Positions 36,001 through 44,122 of a DNA stretch of 64,000 nt are shown here, piece by piece. The position numbers were made by a program, and so were the translations under genes. The notes under the pieces were generated by a model. That model searched no databases. It had not been told where the DNA came from and saw only the letters and a list, made by a program, of their open reading frames with translations. Location of the stretch: positions 62,001 through 126,000 of the forward strand of contig NZ_AUAZ01000002.1 in the NCBI RefSeq assembly GCF_000428985.1. Reading direction: 5' to 3'. How positions within the stretch are numbered: position 1 is the stretch's first letter; every line of letters starts with the position of its first letter. Source of the stretch: Marinobacterium litorale DSM 23545. Its GTDB lineage: Bacteria > Pseudomonadota > Gammaproteobacteria > Pseudomonadales > Balneatricaceae.

Positions 36001-37853
36001 TCCAGTTAGTCGCGGCCTTTAACCACCTGCACATTTTCATTGATCCCGATCCAGATGAAGCGGCCAGTTTTGCCGAGCGTCAGAGAATGTTCGAGCTGCC
36101 GCGTTCCAGCTGGGCCGATTATGATGAATCGCTGATCTCCAAAGGCGGTGGCGTATTCTCGCGCGCGGCCAAATGGATCGATATCACCCCTGAAATGAAA
36201 GCACGGTTTGATATCGAACAGGACCGGCTTGCTCCGAACGATCTGATCTCAGCGCTGCTCAAGGCGCGGGTGGATCTGATCTGGAACGGCGGGATCGGTA
36301 CCTACGTCAAGGCCAGTCATGAGTCCCATGCGGATGTGGGCGACAAAGCCAACGACGGTTTGCGCATCGATGGCCGGGACTTGCGCTGCAAGGTGCTGGG
36401 CGAGGGCGGTAACCTGGGTTTCACCCAGCTCGGTCGAATCGAGTTTGCGCTCAAGGGCGGTGCCTGTAATACCGACTTTATCGATAACGCCGGCGGCGTC
36501 GATTGCTCCGACCACGAAGTCAATATCAAGATCCTGCTCAATAAAGTGGTCAACAACGGCGATTTGACGGTCAAGCAGCGCAACAGCTTCCTCAAGGAGA
36601 TGACCGAGGAGGTCGCATCGCTGGTGCTCAAAAACAACTACAGTCAGGCGCTTGCCATCAGTATTGCCGGGGCTCAGGTTGATCGTGCGCTGGATGACTA
36701 CCGTCGTCTGATCAATGAGCTGGAGAGCAGTGGCCGTTTGGTCCGCGCGCTGGAGTTCATCCCCACCGATGATCAGATCGTGCAGCGTTCCGAGCAGGGA
36801 CTTAAACTGACACGGCCGGAGCTTTCGGTACTGATCTCCTACGTTAAAGCGGAGTTGAAAGAGGTGCTGACCGCCAGTTGGTTGCCGGAGAACCCGTATC
36901 TGGCCCGCGAGGTCGAAACGGCGTTTCCGCATGGGATGGTCGAGCGATACGGCGACGAAGTGGCGGGTCACCGACTGCGGGCGGAGATTATCGCCACTCA
37001 GATTGCCAACGGCATGATCAACCGCATGGGCATCAACTTCCCGCTGCGGATGCATCAGGCGACAGGGCGTGACCTGCCCGATATTGCCGCGGCCTATGTA
37101 ACTGCGCGGGATATCTTCTCCATGGATAATCTGTGGCATCAGATGGAGGCGCTGGATAACCGAGTACCGGCGGATCTGTTGCAGGGAATGATGGCGGATC
37201 TACAGCGTCTGGTGCGGCGTGCCGCGAACTGGATTCTCAACACCTGTCGCCAGCGGATCGATCCAGAGGCATTGGTGGGGCAGTTCCGTCCCGGCGTTGA
37301 AGCGATGTCCCTGTCTCTGGCTGAGCGTCTGACAGGAGAGCCCCTGGAAGCGTGGCAGGCCCGTTACACGGAGCTGGAACAGGCTGGCGTCCCTGCCGAG
37401 TTGGCCGTGCAGGCAGCATCCTTCGATTCGCTTTATACCCTGTTGGGTATTATCGCTACCGAGCATCAGACGGGCGAACCGCTGGATCGGGTGGCCGACG
37501 TCTACTTCCTGGTGGGCGACCGCCTGGACTTCTACAGCGTGGATCGTCAGATCAAGGCGATGGACCAGGATACCCACTGGCAATCACTGGCTCGTGATGG
37601 TTTCCGAGAGGATCTGAATACCCAGCAGCGCGCGATTACGCTCAGTGTGCTCGCCCGTGCCCGGGAGACCGAGCCTGTCGATGGCGATGGGCTTTCGAGT
37701 CAGGCGTGTGTAGAGCACTGGCTGGAAGCCAATGAGGTGTTGCTGGCCCGCTGGAACCAGGTGCTGACTGATCTCCGTTCCGTTTCTCAACCTGACAGTG
37801 CCGTATTCGCCGTTGCGATACGTGAGCTTGTAGAGTTGGCCAACGGAAGTTAA
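33024..37853 (+). CDS. gdhB: NAD-dependent glutamate dehydrogenase, large type (about 180 kDa)
   Basis: A 1,609-residue enzyme that deaminates glutamate to 2-oxoglutarate and ammonia, mainly catabolic. The N-terminal half carries ACT-like regulatory regions, and the catalytic domain is central. GGKVARGGLRWSDRREDYR (about 799-817) and VGAKGGFVAKQ (about 836) contain substrate-binding and catalytic Lys, and LVVAADKGTATFSD is near 900. The C-terminal helical part is typical of the L-180 class of Streptomyces and Pseudomonas. The ATG at 33024 (GGAGAG upstream) gives the family length; an upstream GTG/TTG-type opening at 32916 adds an unrelated segment. It is followed 12 bp later by a 2-hydroxyacid dehydrogenase. 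Confidence 0.96.
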   Translation: MSERRNEQKNKILSQLGDMLTARLPEADLNPVLDFMYQYYRVSPLEELAERSFENLYGATLSCWEHLQEAPGDDSNIHVFNPDLERHGWHCGHTVIQIMHADMPFLVDSVRMELNRRGLSIHVVHSGVLSVQRNGDKVRVQSDAADTEREALLYIEVDRHSNPEELKGIEHSLSEVLGQVRAAVGDFEAMRAQVDTLQQELADDSVIDSGKREEARAYLSWMLDNRFTFLGYEELDFKHEGGQLSIEQREGSALGICQLQERVKPTPTAPEHCFLLEPEPLSFAKDDQRSRVHRPAYRDLVLVKRFDDQGQVIGECRFYGLYTSPVYVESPRNIPILRRRMECVLSHAGFTPGGHSAKSLAQILNELPRDELLLSSEQELFDNAMGVFNLQERRKVRLLIRRDACGKFYTMLYYVPRDIFNTALRTQVQEMLLERLGALDCEFTTYYSESVLTRVYFVLPVDPSKEIRFDPQELEAEVAELSRSWSDELHHVLVDSAGEERGNHLANRYRTAFPSAYREHFSPSSAVFDIEHIEELDTGKSISMSFYRQIEQSRDLLRFKLFNRNDPLVLSDIIPVLENLGMRVVGEHPYMVRRRDGEQFWIHDFTLFYNSSETVDLEEVKQVFQDAFSNIWSGHAENDEFNRLVIGARLTWREVAMLRAYSRYNQQIRFGFSQPYIADTLARHLYIARLLVALFRARFEPGRQNSSKVEALAERIANSILDALEKVDHLNDDKILRRYLELIRATLRTNYFQTDGNGELKDYFVFKMDPHAIANIPLPRPMFEIFVYSARVEGVHLRGGKVARGGLRWSDRREDYRTEVLGLVKAQQVKNAVIVPVGAKGGFVAKQLPANGSREEIMEEGIASYKTFIRGLLDVTDNYVDGDVVPPPELVRHDEDDPYLVVAADKGTATFSDIANSIAEEFGFWLGDAFASGGSQGYDHKKMGITARGAWESVKLHFRELGLDTQTESFSVVGIGDMAGDVFGNGMLMSEHIQLVAAFNHLHIFIDPDPDEAASFAERQRMFELPRSSWADYDESLISKGGGVFSRAAKWIDITPEMKARFDIEQDRLAPNDLISALLKARVDLIWNGGIGTYVKASHESHADVGDKANDGLRIDGRDLRCKVLGEGGNLGFTQLGRIEFALKGGACNTDFIDNAGGVDCSDHEVNIKILLNKVVNNGDLTVKQRNSFLKEMTEEVASLVLKNNYSQALAISIAGAQVDRALDDYRRLINELESSGRLVRALEFIPTDDQIVQRSEQGLKLTRPELSVLISYVKAELKEVLTASWLPENPYLAREVETAFPHGMVERYGDEVAGHRLRAEIIATQIANGMINRMGINFPLRMHQATGRDLPDIAAAYVTARDIFSMDNLWHQMEALDNRVPADLLQGMMADLQRLVRRAANWILNTCRQRIDPEALVGQFRPGVEAMSLSLAERLTGEPLEAWQARYTELEQAGVPAELAVQAASFDSLYTLLGIIATEHQTGEPLDRVADVYFLVGDRLDFYSVDRQIKAMDQDTHWQSLARDGFREDLNTQQRAITLSVLARARETEPVDGDGLSSQACVEHWLEANEVLLARWNQVLTDLRSVSQPDSAVFAVAIRELVELANGS

Positions 37854-37865
37854 GGAGCGCGTTGC

Positions 37866-38822
37866 ATGAAGGCGGTTTTTCTCGATGTCGAGAGTCTGGA
37901 TGATCTCGATCTTGCGCCCATTCGGGCGTGCGTCGATGAGCTGACCTGCTATCGGGGCAGCGCCCCGGAGCAGGTCAGCGAACGGATTGCTGACTGCGAT
38001 CTGGTGTTGGTTAACAAGGTAGTCCTTGACGCGCAGGCGCTGGACAGTGCTGATGCGCTGAAGTTGGTCTGTGTTGTCGCTACCGGTGTCAACAATGTGG
38101 ACCTGGATAGCGCGCGGCGCAATAACATCGCTGTATGCAATGCTCAGGGCTACGGGGTTCGCTCCGTGGCTCAGCATGTGATGGGGTTGATGCTTGCGTT
38201 ACACACGCATCTATTGGACTACGACCGCGCGGTACGGGACGGTGACTGGGGGCGTGCGACCCAGTTCTGCCTGCTGGATTATCCAATCCTGGAACTGGCG
38301 GGGCGCAAACTCGGCATTGTCGGGTATGGCGCCCTGGGCCAAGCCGTTGCGGAGCTCGCCCGGGCCTTCGGCATGGAGGTGCTGGTATCGGCAAGGCCGG
38401 GGACGGCAGAGGTGCCTGCAGGACGGGTGAGCTTTGAAGCGCTGGTCGAGTCCGTGGATGTTTTGAGTTTGCACTGTCCCCTGACCGAGACCACCCGTGA
38501 TCTCGTCGATGCGGACGTGCTGGCACGGATGCGTCAAGGCAGCTTTGTGATCAATGCGGCCCGCGGAGGCGTGGTTAATGAGCCGGCACTGGTAGATGCG
38601 CTACGCAATGGCCATCTGGGCGGTGCGGCAACCGATGTGTTGACCGTAGAGCCGCCAAAGTCGGGGAATCCATTGTTGGCGCCGGATATTCCCAACCTGA
38701 TCGTGACGCCGCACTGTGCCTGGGGCAGTGTTGAGGCACGTCGGCGTATCATCGATCAGACCGCGGAAAATATCCGCGCCTTCAGTAATGGCGAGAGCCT
38801 GCGCCGAGTTGATCAGGCCTAA
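37866..38822 (+). CDS. D-2-hydroxyacid dehydrogenase (glycerate dehydrogenase-like)
   Basis: A 318-residue NAD-binding oxidoreductase. The Rossmann motif GIVGYGALGQAVAELA is near residue 150. The catalytic set is Arg in NAARGGVVNEPAL, Glu in VEPPKSGNPLL and His in VTPHCAWGS. It most resembles HprA/GyaR glycerate or hydroxypyruvate reductases, but the substrate cannot be fixed from sequence. It starts at the ATG at 37866 after AAGGAG. Its stop overlaps by 3 nt the stop of the convergent pseudouridine synthase gene. Confidence 0.9.
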   Translation: MKAVFLDVESLDDLDLAPIRACVDELTCYRGSAPEQVSERIADCDLVLVNKVVLDAQALDSADALKLVCVVATGVNNVDLDSARRNNIAVCNAQGYGVRSVAQHVMGLMLALHTHLLDYDRAVRDGDWGRATQFCLLDYPILELAGRKLGIVGYGALGQAVAELARAFGMEVLVSARPGTAEVPAGRVSFEALVESVDVLSLHCPLTETTRDLVDADVLARMRQGSFVINAARGGVVNEPALVDALRNGHLGGAATDVLTVEPPKSGNPLLAPDIPNLIVTPHCAWGSVEARRRIIDQTAENIRAFSNGESLRRVDQA

Positions 38823-39445
38823 AACGGGCAGGATGCATGGAACTCAAGCATCTCACCGGTGGTGGGGTGCTTGAGTTGCAACAGCTCCGCGTGTAGCAGC
38901 AGACGCGGTGACAGGGCTCTAACCTCCGGCGGCGCGTAGAAACCGTCGCCGACAATCGGATGCCCGATCGCCAGCAGGTGCACTCTCAACTGGTGAGAGC
39001 GGCCGGTGATGGGCGTCAACAACAAACGCGTGCCCAGCGCGTTTTGCTCGATTACTTCCCAGCGAGTCAGGGCGGGCTTGCCCTGTTCGTGGTCGACCAT
39101 CTGCAAAGGTCGGTTATCCCAGTCACAGCGCAGCGGTAGATCAATTTCTCCGGTCAGCTGATCCGGTAAACCCGTCACAATGGCCTGATAGCGCTTACCG
39201 GTTTCACGGGCCTGAAACTGCAAGCTCAGTTGCCGATGTGAGCTCGCATTCAGCGCCAGTACCAATATCCCGGAGGTGGCGTAGTCGAGGCGGTGCACAA
39301 TTCTGGCAGTGGGGAAGCGCTCCTGCACCCGACGCCAGAGACAGTCCTGCTTATCGGGGCCCTTGCCTGGCACCGATAGCAGGTTTGCCGGTTTGTTGAC
39401 GACAACGATCTCATTATCGCTGTAAAGCAGCTCCACATTCAGCAT
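38819..39445 (-). CDS. RluA-family RNA pseudouridine synthase
   Basis: A 208-residue single-domain pseudouridine synthase without an S4 domain. The catalytic motif ARIVHRLDYATSGILVLA has the essential Asp in HRLD, and LLLTPITGRSHQLRVHL and GDGFYAPPEV follow. The compact form resembles RluA (23S U746/tRNA U32) or TruC; which target is unknown. The start is taken as the ATG at 39445, inside the end of rlmD (7-nt overlap); an upstream in-frame start at 39502 would overlap rlmD further. No separate ribosome-binding site is seen, consistent with translational coupling. Confidence 0.88.
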   Translation of the reverse strand: MLNVELLYSDNEIVVVNKPANLLSVPGKGPDKQDCLWRRVQERFPTARIVHRLDYATSGILVLALNASSHRQLSLQFQARETGKRYQAIVTGLPDQLTGEIDLPLRCDWDNRPLQMVDHEQGKPALTRWEVIEQNALGTRLLLTPITGRSHQLRVHLLAIGHPIVGDGFYAPPEVRALSPRLLLHAELLQLKHPTTGEMLEFHASCPF

Positions 39446-40803
39446 TCGAACAGGGCCATCGATTCCACATGGGCGGTGTGGGGGAACATGTCGACGATAC
39501 AAAAACGCGTAAGATGATAACCCGCCGATTGTAATGCCTTGGCATCACGCACCAATGCACCGGGATCACAGGCGATATAGAGGATCCTTCGAGCCTGGTA
39601 ATGAACCAGGTGATCGATGGCTTCGGCCGCACCGGTGCGCGGCGGATCGAGCAGAATCAGGTCAAATCCCTCGCGTTGCCCCTGATGGTACCAACCCGTT
39701 TCCCGGATATCGGCGCTAAGGTCGCTGCGAAACAGTTCGACGTTGGTGATTCCGTTGCGCGCGGCATTGGAACGAGCACGGTTGACCATGGTCTCCGACC
39801 CCTCCACGCCGATAACCGATGCGGCGTGCCGTGCCAGTGGCAGCGTGAAATTACCCAGGCCACAGAACAGGTCGAGTACGCGGTCAGAGGGCGAGGGGGA
39901 GAGCCACTCCACGGCTCGCTCAACCATGGCCGCATTCATCGCGGGATTCACCTGAAGGAAGTCACCGGCCTCAAACTCAAGCTCTATCGTCTGCGCTTTC
40001 AGGGTGTAGGTTGGTGTGTGCGGGTTTGGGTCGAGCAGATGATAGTGTCCGTCGTTATCTTCGATAACCAGCTGAAATCCGAGCTCTGCTGTCAGTGCGA
40101 GCAATGACTGCTGAAGGTCGGGCATGAGACGCCGGGTGATGCGCAGACAGAGAATGCCGCTATCGTCACCCCAGCTGACCTCCGCATGGGTCAGATGTTT
40201 TATCTTGCCGCAATCCGAGAGTACCTGGCGAAGTCTGCCGATCAACTGGTTGATCGGCGTAAGCAGGACCGGGCAGCTTTCGATATCCTGCAGTCGGTGA
40301 GTGCCACTCTGGCGAAAGCCAATGATTACCTCACCATCGCCGCGCTGATTGATACCGATACGGGCGGTTCGGCGGTAACTCAAGCTGTCGCCGTGCAATG
40401 CGGGTTCGATGGATTGAGGCTGGATCCCGGCAAAGCGTTGCAGCTGTTCGAGTACCTGTGCCTGTTTATAACGGATCTGCGCATCACTCTCCAGGTGTTG
40501 CAGCTGGCAGCCGCCGCAGCGACCGTAGTACTGACAGGGTGGCGACTGACGCTCGGAACTCGGTGCCAGCAGATGAATCAAGCGTGCTTCATCAAAACGT
40601 TTATGGCGGCGAATGATTTCGGCATCCACGCGCTCTCCGGGCAGGGCGCCTTCAACGAACACCGTTTTGCCCTCCGATCGACCAACCCCCCGGCCTTCGC
40701 CACTGAGGTTGTTGATGTCGAGCTGAACGGGGCCTGAGGGGGCTGCTTTGCCACGGCGGGATGGGCCACCAAACTGGATACGTTTTCGATTCATGTGTGT
40801 CAT
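39439..40803 (-). CDS. rlmD: 23S rRNA (uracil-1939-C5)-methyltransferase RlmD
   Basis: A 454-residue SAM-dependent methyltransferase. An N-terminal TRAM domain includes LDINNLSGEGRGVGRSEGK. The [4Fe-4S] cysteines are in PPCQYYGRCGGCQ plus one near SCPVLL, the SAM motif is VLDLFCGLGNFTLPLA and the catalytic Cys lies in YIACDPGALVRDA. This is the RumA/RlmD arrangement. It starts at the ATG at 40803 (40794 is an alternative). It overlaps the RluA-type gene and is divergent from ybiB. Confidence 0.95.
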   Translation of the reverse strand: MTHMNRKRIQFGGPSRRGKAAPSGPVQLDINNLSGEGRGVGRSEGKTVFVEGALPGERVDAEIIRRHKRFDEARLIHLLAPSSERQSPPCQYYGRCGGCQLQHLESDAQIRYKQAQVLEQLQRFAGIQPQSIEPALHGDSLSYRRTARIGINQRGDGEVIIGFRQSGTHRLQDIESCPVLLTPINQLIGRLRQVLSDCGKIKHLTHAEVSWGDDSGILCLRITRRLMPDLQQSLLALTAELGFQLVIEDNDGHYHLLDPNPHTPTYTLKAQTIELEFEAGDFLQVNPAMNAAMVERAVEWLSPSPSDRVLDLFCGLGNFTLPLARHAASVIGVEGSETMVNRARSNAARNGITNVELFRSDLSADIRETGWYHQGQREGFDLILLDPPRTGAAEAIDHLVHYQARRILYIACDPGALVRDAKALQSAGYHLTRFCIVDMFPHTAHVESMALFEC

Positions 40804-40931
40804 GTTCCGTTAGCGGGAGCGCATTCTACCAACTACACGGGTATCTGGGCCATGGGTAGCCGTAAACCTATTCAATGGTGCCTTGATGTAGAATGGCATA
40901 TATCGATCCGACTATTTGAGGTATTAGCCCC

Positions 40932-41924
40932 ATGTCACAGGAACACCCATTTGCACCTTTCGTCCGAATACTCGGGAAGGGAAAAAAGGGAAGTCGATCT
41001 TTGACGCGAGAGGAAGCGGCCGAAGCGATGGGCATGATCCTTGATGATCAGGTCAGGCCTGAACAGCTGGGCGCATTTCTAATGTTGCTGCGGGTCAAGG
41101 AGGAGGCGCCGGAAGAGTTGGCCGGTTTTGCCGATGCCGTTAAAACGCGGTTTGTACCACCGGAACAGGTCTGCGCACGAATTGACTGGTCCACCTATGC
41201 CGGGAAAAAGCGTCACCTGCCCTGGTTCCTGCTTGTCGCGCTGGTGCTGGCTGAATCCGGATACCCGGTATTTATGCATGGTTCACGGGGACACACCGCC
41301 GGGCGTATATACACCGAAGATATGCTCCGTCTGTTCGGTATATCGCCCTGCCGGGACTGGCAGCAGGTGCAAGAGGCCCTTGTGAACGAGCGCTTTGCAT
41401 TTATGTCAATCGATACGCTGTGTCCCCGGTTGGGCGAGATTATCCAGCTGCGTAACATCCTCGGGTTACGGTCACCGGTTCATACCCTGTGCCGTATGCT
41501 GAACCCGCTGGATGCAGAGATCAGCATCGACGGCGTATTTCACCCACCCTATGCGCCCATGCATCAGCGCACCGCGCAGTTACTGAACACTCGCCAGGCC
41601 GTGACCGTACGCGGCGACGGCGGCGAGGCCGAGGTCAAACCGGATACCGACTGTGATCTGCACTGGATCATCAATGGTGAGCTGGAGGATGGCGTCTGGC
41701 CGCGGTTGTACCCGCAGCGCCTGGTGAAAGATGATCAGCTTGACCCCCAAGACCTGTTAAAGGTTTGGCGGGGTACGCTGGAGCACCCCTACGGAGAGGG
41801 CGCGGTAATCTCGACCCTGGCCATGGTTTTGCGGTTATTGAACCCCATGCAGGCGGCCGAACCCGCTGAACTGGTCAACCGGGCGCGAACGCTTTGGGAG
41901 GGTCGTGACCGCAGCCGCTTTTAA
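40932..41924 (+). CDS. ybiB: YbiB/TrpD2 family protein
   Basis: A 330-residue protein with the anthranilate phosphoribosyltransferase fold: REEAAEAMGMILDDQVRPEQLGAFLMLLRVKEE matches the helical N-terminal domain, and GSRGHTAGRIYTEDML takes the place of the substrate loop. The usual TrpD phosphate-binding GTGG is not seen, so it belongs to the TrpD2/YbiB group, which reportedly binds nucleic acid rather than making tryptophan. No trp genes are nearby. It starts at the ATG at 40932. Confidence 0.85.
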   Translation: MSQEHPFAPFVRILGKGKKGSRSLTREEAAEAMGMILDDQVRPEQLGAFLMLLRVKEEAPEELAGFADAVKTRFVPPEQVCARIDWSTYAGKKRHLPWFLLVALVLAESGYPVFMHGSRGHTAGRIYTEDMLRLFGISPCRDWQQVQEALVNERFAFMSIDTLCPRLGEIIQLRNILGLRSPVHTLCRMLNPLDAEISIDGVFHPPYAPMHQRTAQLLNTRQAVTVRGDGGEAEVKPDTDCDLHWIINGELEDGVWPRLYPQRLVKDDQLDPQDLLKVWRGTLEHPYGEGAVISTLAMVLRLLNPMQAAEPAELVNRARTLWEGRDRSRF

Positions 41925-41928
41925 CCGT

Positions 41929-41952
41929 TGAGCCCGGCGCCTGCCGGGCTCA
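41929..41952. terminator. Perfect hairpin between convergent ybiB and antiporter
   Basis: TGAGCCCGGC pairs exactly with GCCGGGCTCA around a GCCT tetraloop, ending on the stop codon of the reverse-strand gene. No U-tract is present. It fills the whole 25-bp gap. Confidence 0.6.
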
Positions 41953-43116
41953 GTCCCGCCTCAATCGGTCGGAAACCGCGATCGGAGAGGGGAAGCGGAA
42001 AATAACGACATAGGTTGAAAGCAGGAAGCTGAGAATCGCTGTTGCCTGGATGACGTGAGAGGCTTCGGTACCGATCAGCCCGCCGGCAAAGGCCAGGTAC
42101 GCGATCAGTAACGAGAACTCACTGATCTGTCCCAGGCGAAAGCCGATCTCCCATCCGGTATCGGCTGACTCACTGATGCCTTGCAGAAGATAGCGGAAAA
42201 CAACCGGTTTCAGGGCCAGCACAGCGATGGTAAGAGCAATGGCGGGCAACAGGATATCGTCGATCAGCGTGAGGTTGAAACTTGCGCCGACGGAGAAGAA
42301 AAACAGGATCAGGAAAAAGTCACGCAGTGGTTTCAGACTGGTGGCGATGTATTGTGAGATGGGGCTGGTGGCCAGAGCGACGCCTGCGATGAATGCCCCC
42401 ATCTCCGCCGACAGGCCCACGTAAACGGCGGCCTCAGCCATACCCAGACACCATCCGATCGCTGCCAGGAATATATACTCATGGAAGCGGTCGAAGCGCT
42501 GAAGCAGGGGCAGCAGTACCCAGCGCACGAAGCCCCAGGCAAACAGTGCCAGCAGCGGCAGCGCCAGCATTGAGCGGGCGAAATTCATGCCTGCACTCTC
42601 GTCACTGCCGCTGTTAAGCAGTAACAGGACGAGAATGGCGACCACGTCCTGCAAAAGCAGCAGACCGACCACCAGTTCCCCGGTATGGCGGTGGTGCAGC
42701 ACGGTGGTGGGTAACAACTTGATGCCGATGATTGTGCTTGAAAACATGACAGCCGCACCGATTACCACGGCTTCGACCTGAGTGAATCCAAACAGGATGC
42801 CAACACCGTATCCCATTCCCATAAACGCTGCTGAACTGATCACTGCGACCATGGTGGCTTTGCGCAGCATATGGATCAGGTGCGAGGGCTGCATATCAAG
42901 GCCCAGCAGGAAAAGCAGAAAGATGATTCCGACATGGGAAATGTCGGCCAGCAGATTCGTGTCGGAAACCGCTTTAAAGCCCCAGGGGCCCAGTGCGGCG
43001 CCCAGAATGACGTAAGCAACCAGCAACGGCTGGCGGGTGTAAAGTGCAATTGAGGCCAGGACCGCAGCACCACTGAAAATCAAAAAAAACGAAAAAACCA
43101 CTGAATGCTCGACCAT
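41950..43116 (-). CDS. Kef/CPA2-type cation:proton antiporter, membrane domain only
   Basis: A 388-residue membrane protein with about 12 helices. LFLLGLDMQPSHLIHMLRKA, VVIGAAVMFSSTIIGIKLLP, LLLQDVVAILVLLLL and FRLGQISEFSLLIAYLAF are CPA2 antiporter blocks, with the QD pair of the Na+/K+ site in LQDVV. There is no C-terminal TrkA-N/RCK regulatory domain as in KefB/KefC. It begins at the ATG at 43116 after AAGGAG. The ion, K+ or Na+, is not determined. Confidence 0.88.
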   Translation of the reverse strand: MVEHSVVFSFFLIFSGAAVLASIALYTRQPLLVAYVILGAALGPWGFKAVSDTNLLADISHVGIIFLLFLLGLDMQPSHLIHMLRKATMVAVISSAAFMGMGYGVGILFGFTQVEAVVIGAAVMFSSTIIGIKLLPTTVLHHRHTGELVVGLLLLQDVVAILVLLLLNSGSDESAGMNFARSMLALPLLALFAWGFVRWVLLPLLQRFDRFHEYIFLAAIGWCLGMAEAAVYVGLSAEMGAFIAGVALATSPISQYIATSLKPLRDFFLILFFFSVGASFNLTLIDDILLPAIALTIAVLALKPVVFRYLLQGISESADTGWEIGFRLGQISEFSLLIAYLAFAGGLIGTEASHVIQATAILSFLLSTYVVIFRFPSPIAVSDRLRRD

Positions 43117-43259
43117 GCCCTGTCTCCTTGCTGCGGGTCGCCAGTTTAGCAGATGCGAAAGGCCATCGGCAGTAGAGTCTAAAACCAACCAATTTACTCG
43201 GATATAAAAAGCGTGTATCCTGAACGTAAATTGGCACAATCACAGGTTATAACGTTTCT

Positions 43260-43853
43260 ATGGATATTACGGTAAGCAAGAGCGCTGAAAAGTATTTGGC
43301 TGAGCTGTTGGACAAGCAGCAGGTTGAGGGTATTGCGGTGCGGCTGTTCGTAACCCAGCCCGGTACGCCTTACGCTGAAACCTGTCTTGCCTACTGTCGG
43401 CCGGATGAAGTCGACCCGGAAGACGAGATCATGGACATGGAGTTGCTGCGATTCTATATCGAGCCCACCAGTGTTCGTTACCTGGAGGAAGCGACCATCG
43501 ATTTTGCGGAAGACCGCATGGGTGGCCAGCTGACTATCAAGGCGCCCAACGCCAAAGTACCCAAGGTTTCAGCCGATAGCCCGATCGATGAGCAGGTCAA
43601 TTATGTCCTCTACGCCGATATTAACCCGGGTCTGGCCTCCCATGGTGGAGAGGTTAAGTTGATCGAGCTGGTCGAACAGGAGAATGGCCATGTTGCAGTG
43701 CTCCGTTTCGGCGGCGGCTGTCAGGGGTGCAGCGCGGTGGACCTGACTCTGAAGGACGGCGTTGAGAAGACCTTGATGGAACGCGTGCCGGGCTTGGTCG
43801 GTGTTCGCGATGTGACCGATCACACCGAAACGACAAACGCCTACTACAAATGA
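43260..43853 (+). CDS. nfuA: Fe-S biogenesis protein NfuA
   Basis: A 197-residue scaffold or carrier for [4Fe-4S] clusters. The N-terminal A-type-like domain (residues 1-100) lacks the usual three cysteines; the C-terminal Nfu domain has the CxxC in [19 protein letters not shown]. It starts at the ATG at 43260, divergent from the antiporter gene; the intergenic part is AT-rich, with TATAAA at 43203-43208 a possible -10. IscR control is known for nfuA in E. coli but not evident here. Confidence 0.96.
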   Translation: MDITVSKSAEKYLAELLDKQQVEGIAVRLFVTQPGTPYAETCLAYCRPDEVDPEDEIMDMELLRFYIEPTSVRYLEEATIDFAEDRMGGQLTIKAPNAKVPKVSADSPIDEQVNYVLYADINPGLASHGGEVKLIELVEQENGHVAVLRFGGGCQGCSAVDLTLKDGVEKTLMERVPGLVGVRDVTDHTETTNAYYK

Positions 43854-44029
43854 TGTTAAGGGCCGTCCATGGGCGGTCCTGTTGCTACCCTGGCTATCAT
43901 AACGTTGAAGGGCGTCTTTCACGCTGCGGTGTGCAGAGGCGCTCTACCTGTTCGCCGCTCCTTTAAACTGTTATAACTGACCTTACCTCTCCCGCCTAAA
44001 GAATAACGACGTGAATTCAGCCTGGACGG

Positions 44030-44054
44030 TTGCAATATCTTTGTCGACCCCCAT
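44030..44054 (+). promoter_or_regulatory. Heat-shock (sigma-32)-type promoter of lon
   Basis: TTGCAA (44030-44035), 13 bp, then CCCCAT (44049-44054) followed by TGAT resembles the RpoH consensus CTTGAAA-N(11-16)-CCCCATnT. It lies about 70 bp upstream of the lon start; lon is a classic RpoH target in E. coli. Confidence 0.6.
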
Positions 44055-44122
44055 TGATGTACTAAATTCAGAAGTTCCAAGCATCGGTCGTCATTCCGGT
44101 GCACTGCTAAGAGGCACTCATC

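Noticed and set aside
43858-43880. Imperfect hairpin after nfuA
   Set aside because: The stem relies on wobble pairs and no T-run follows; too weak to list as a terminator.
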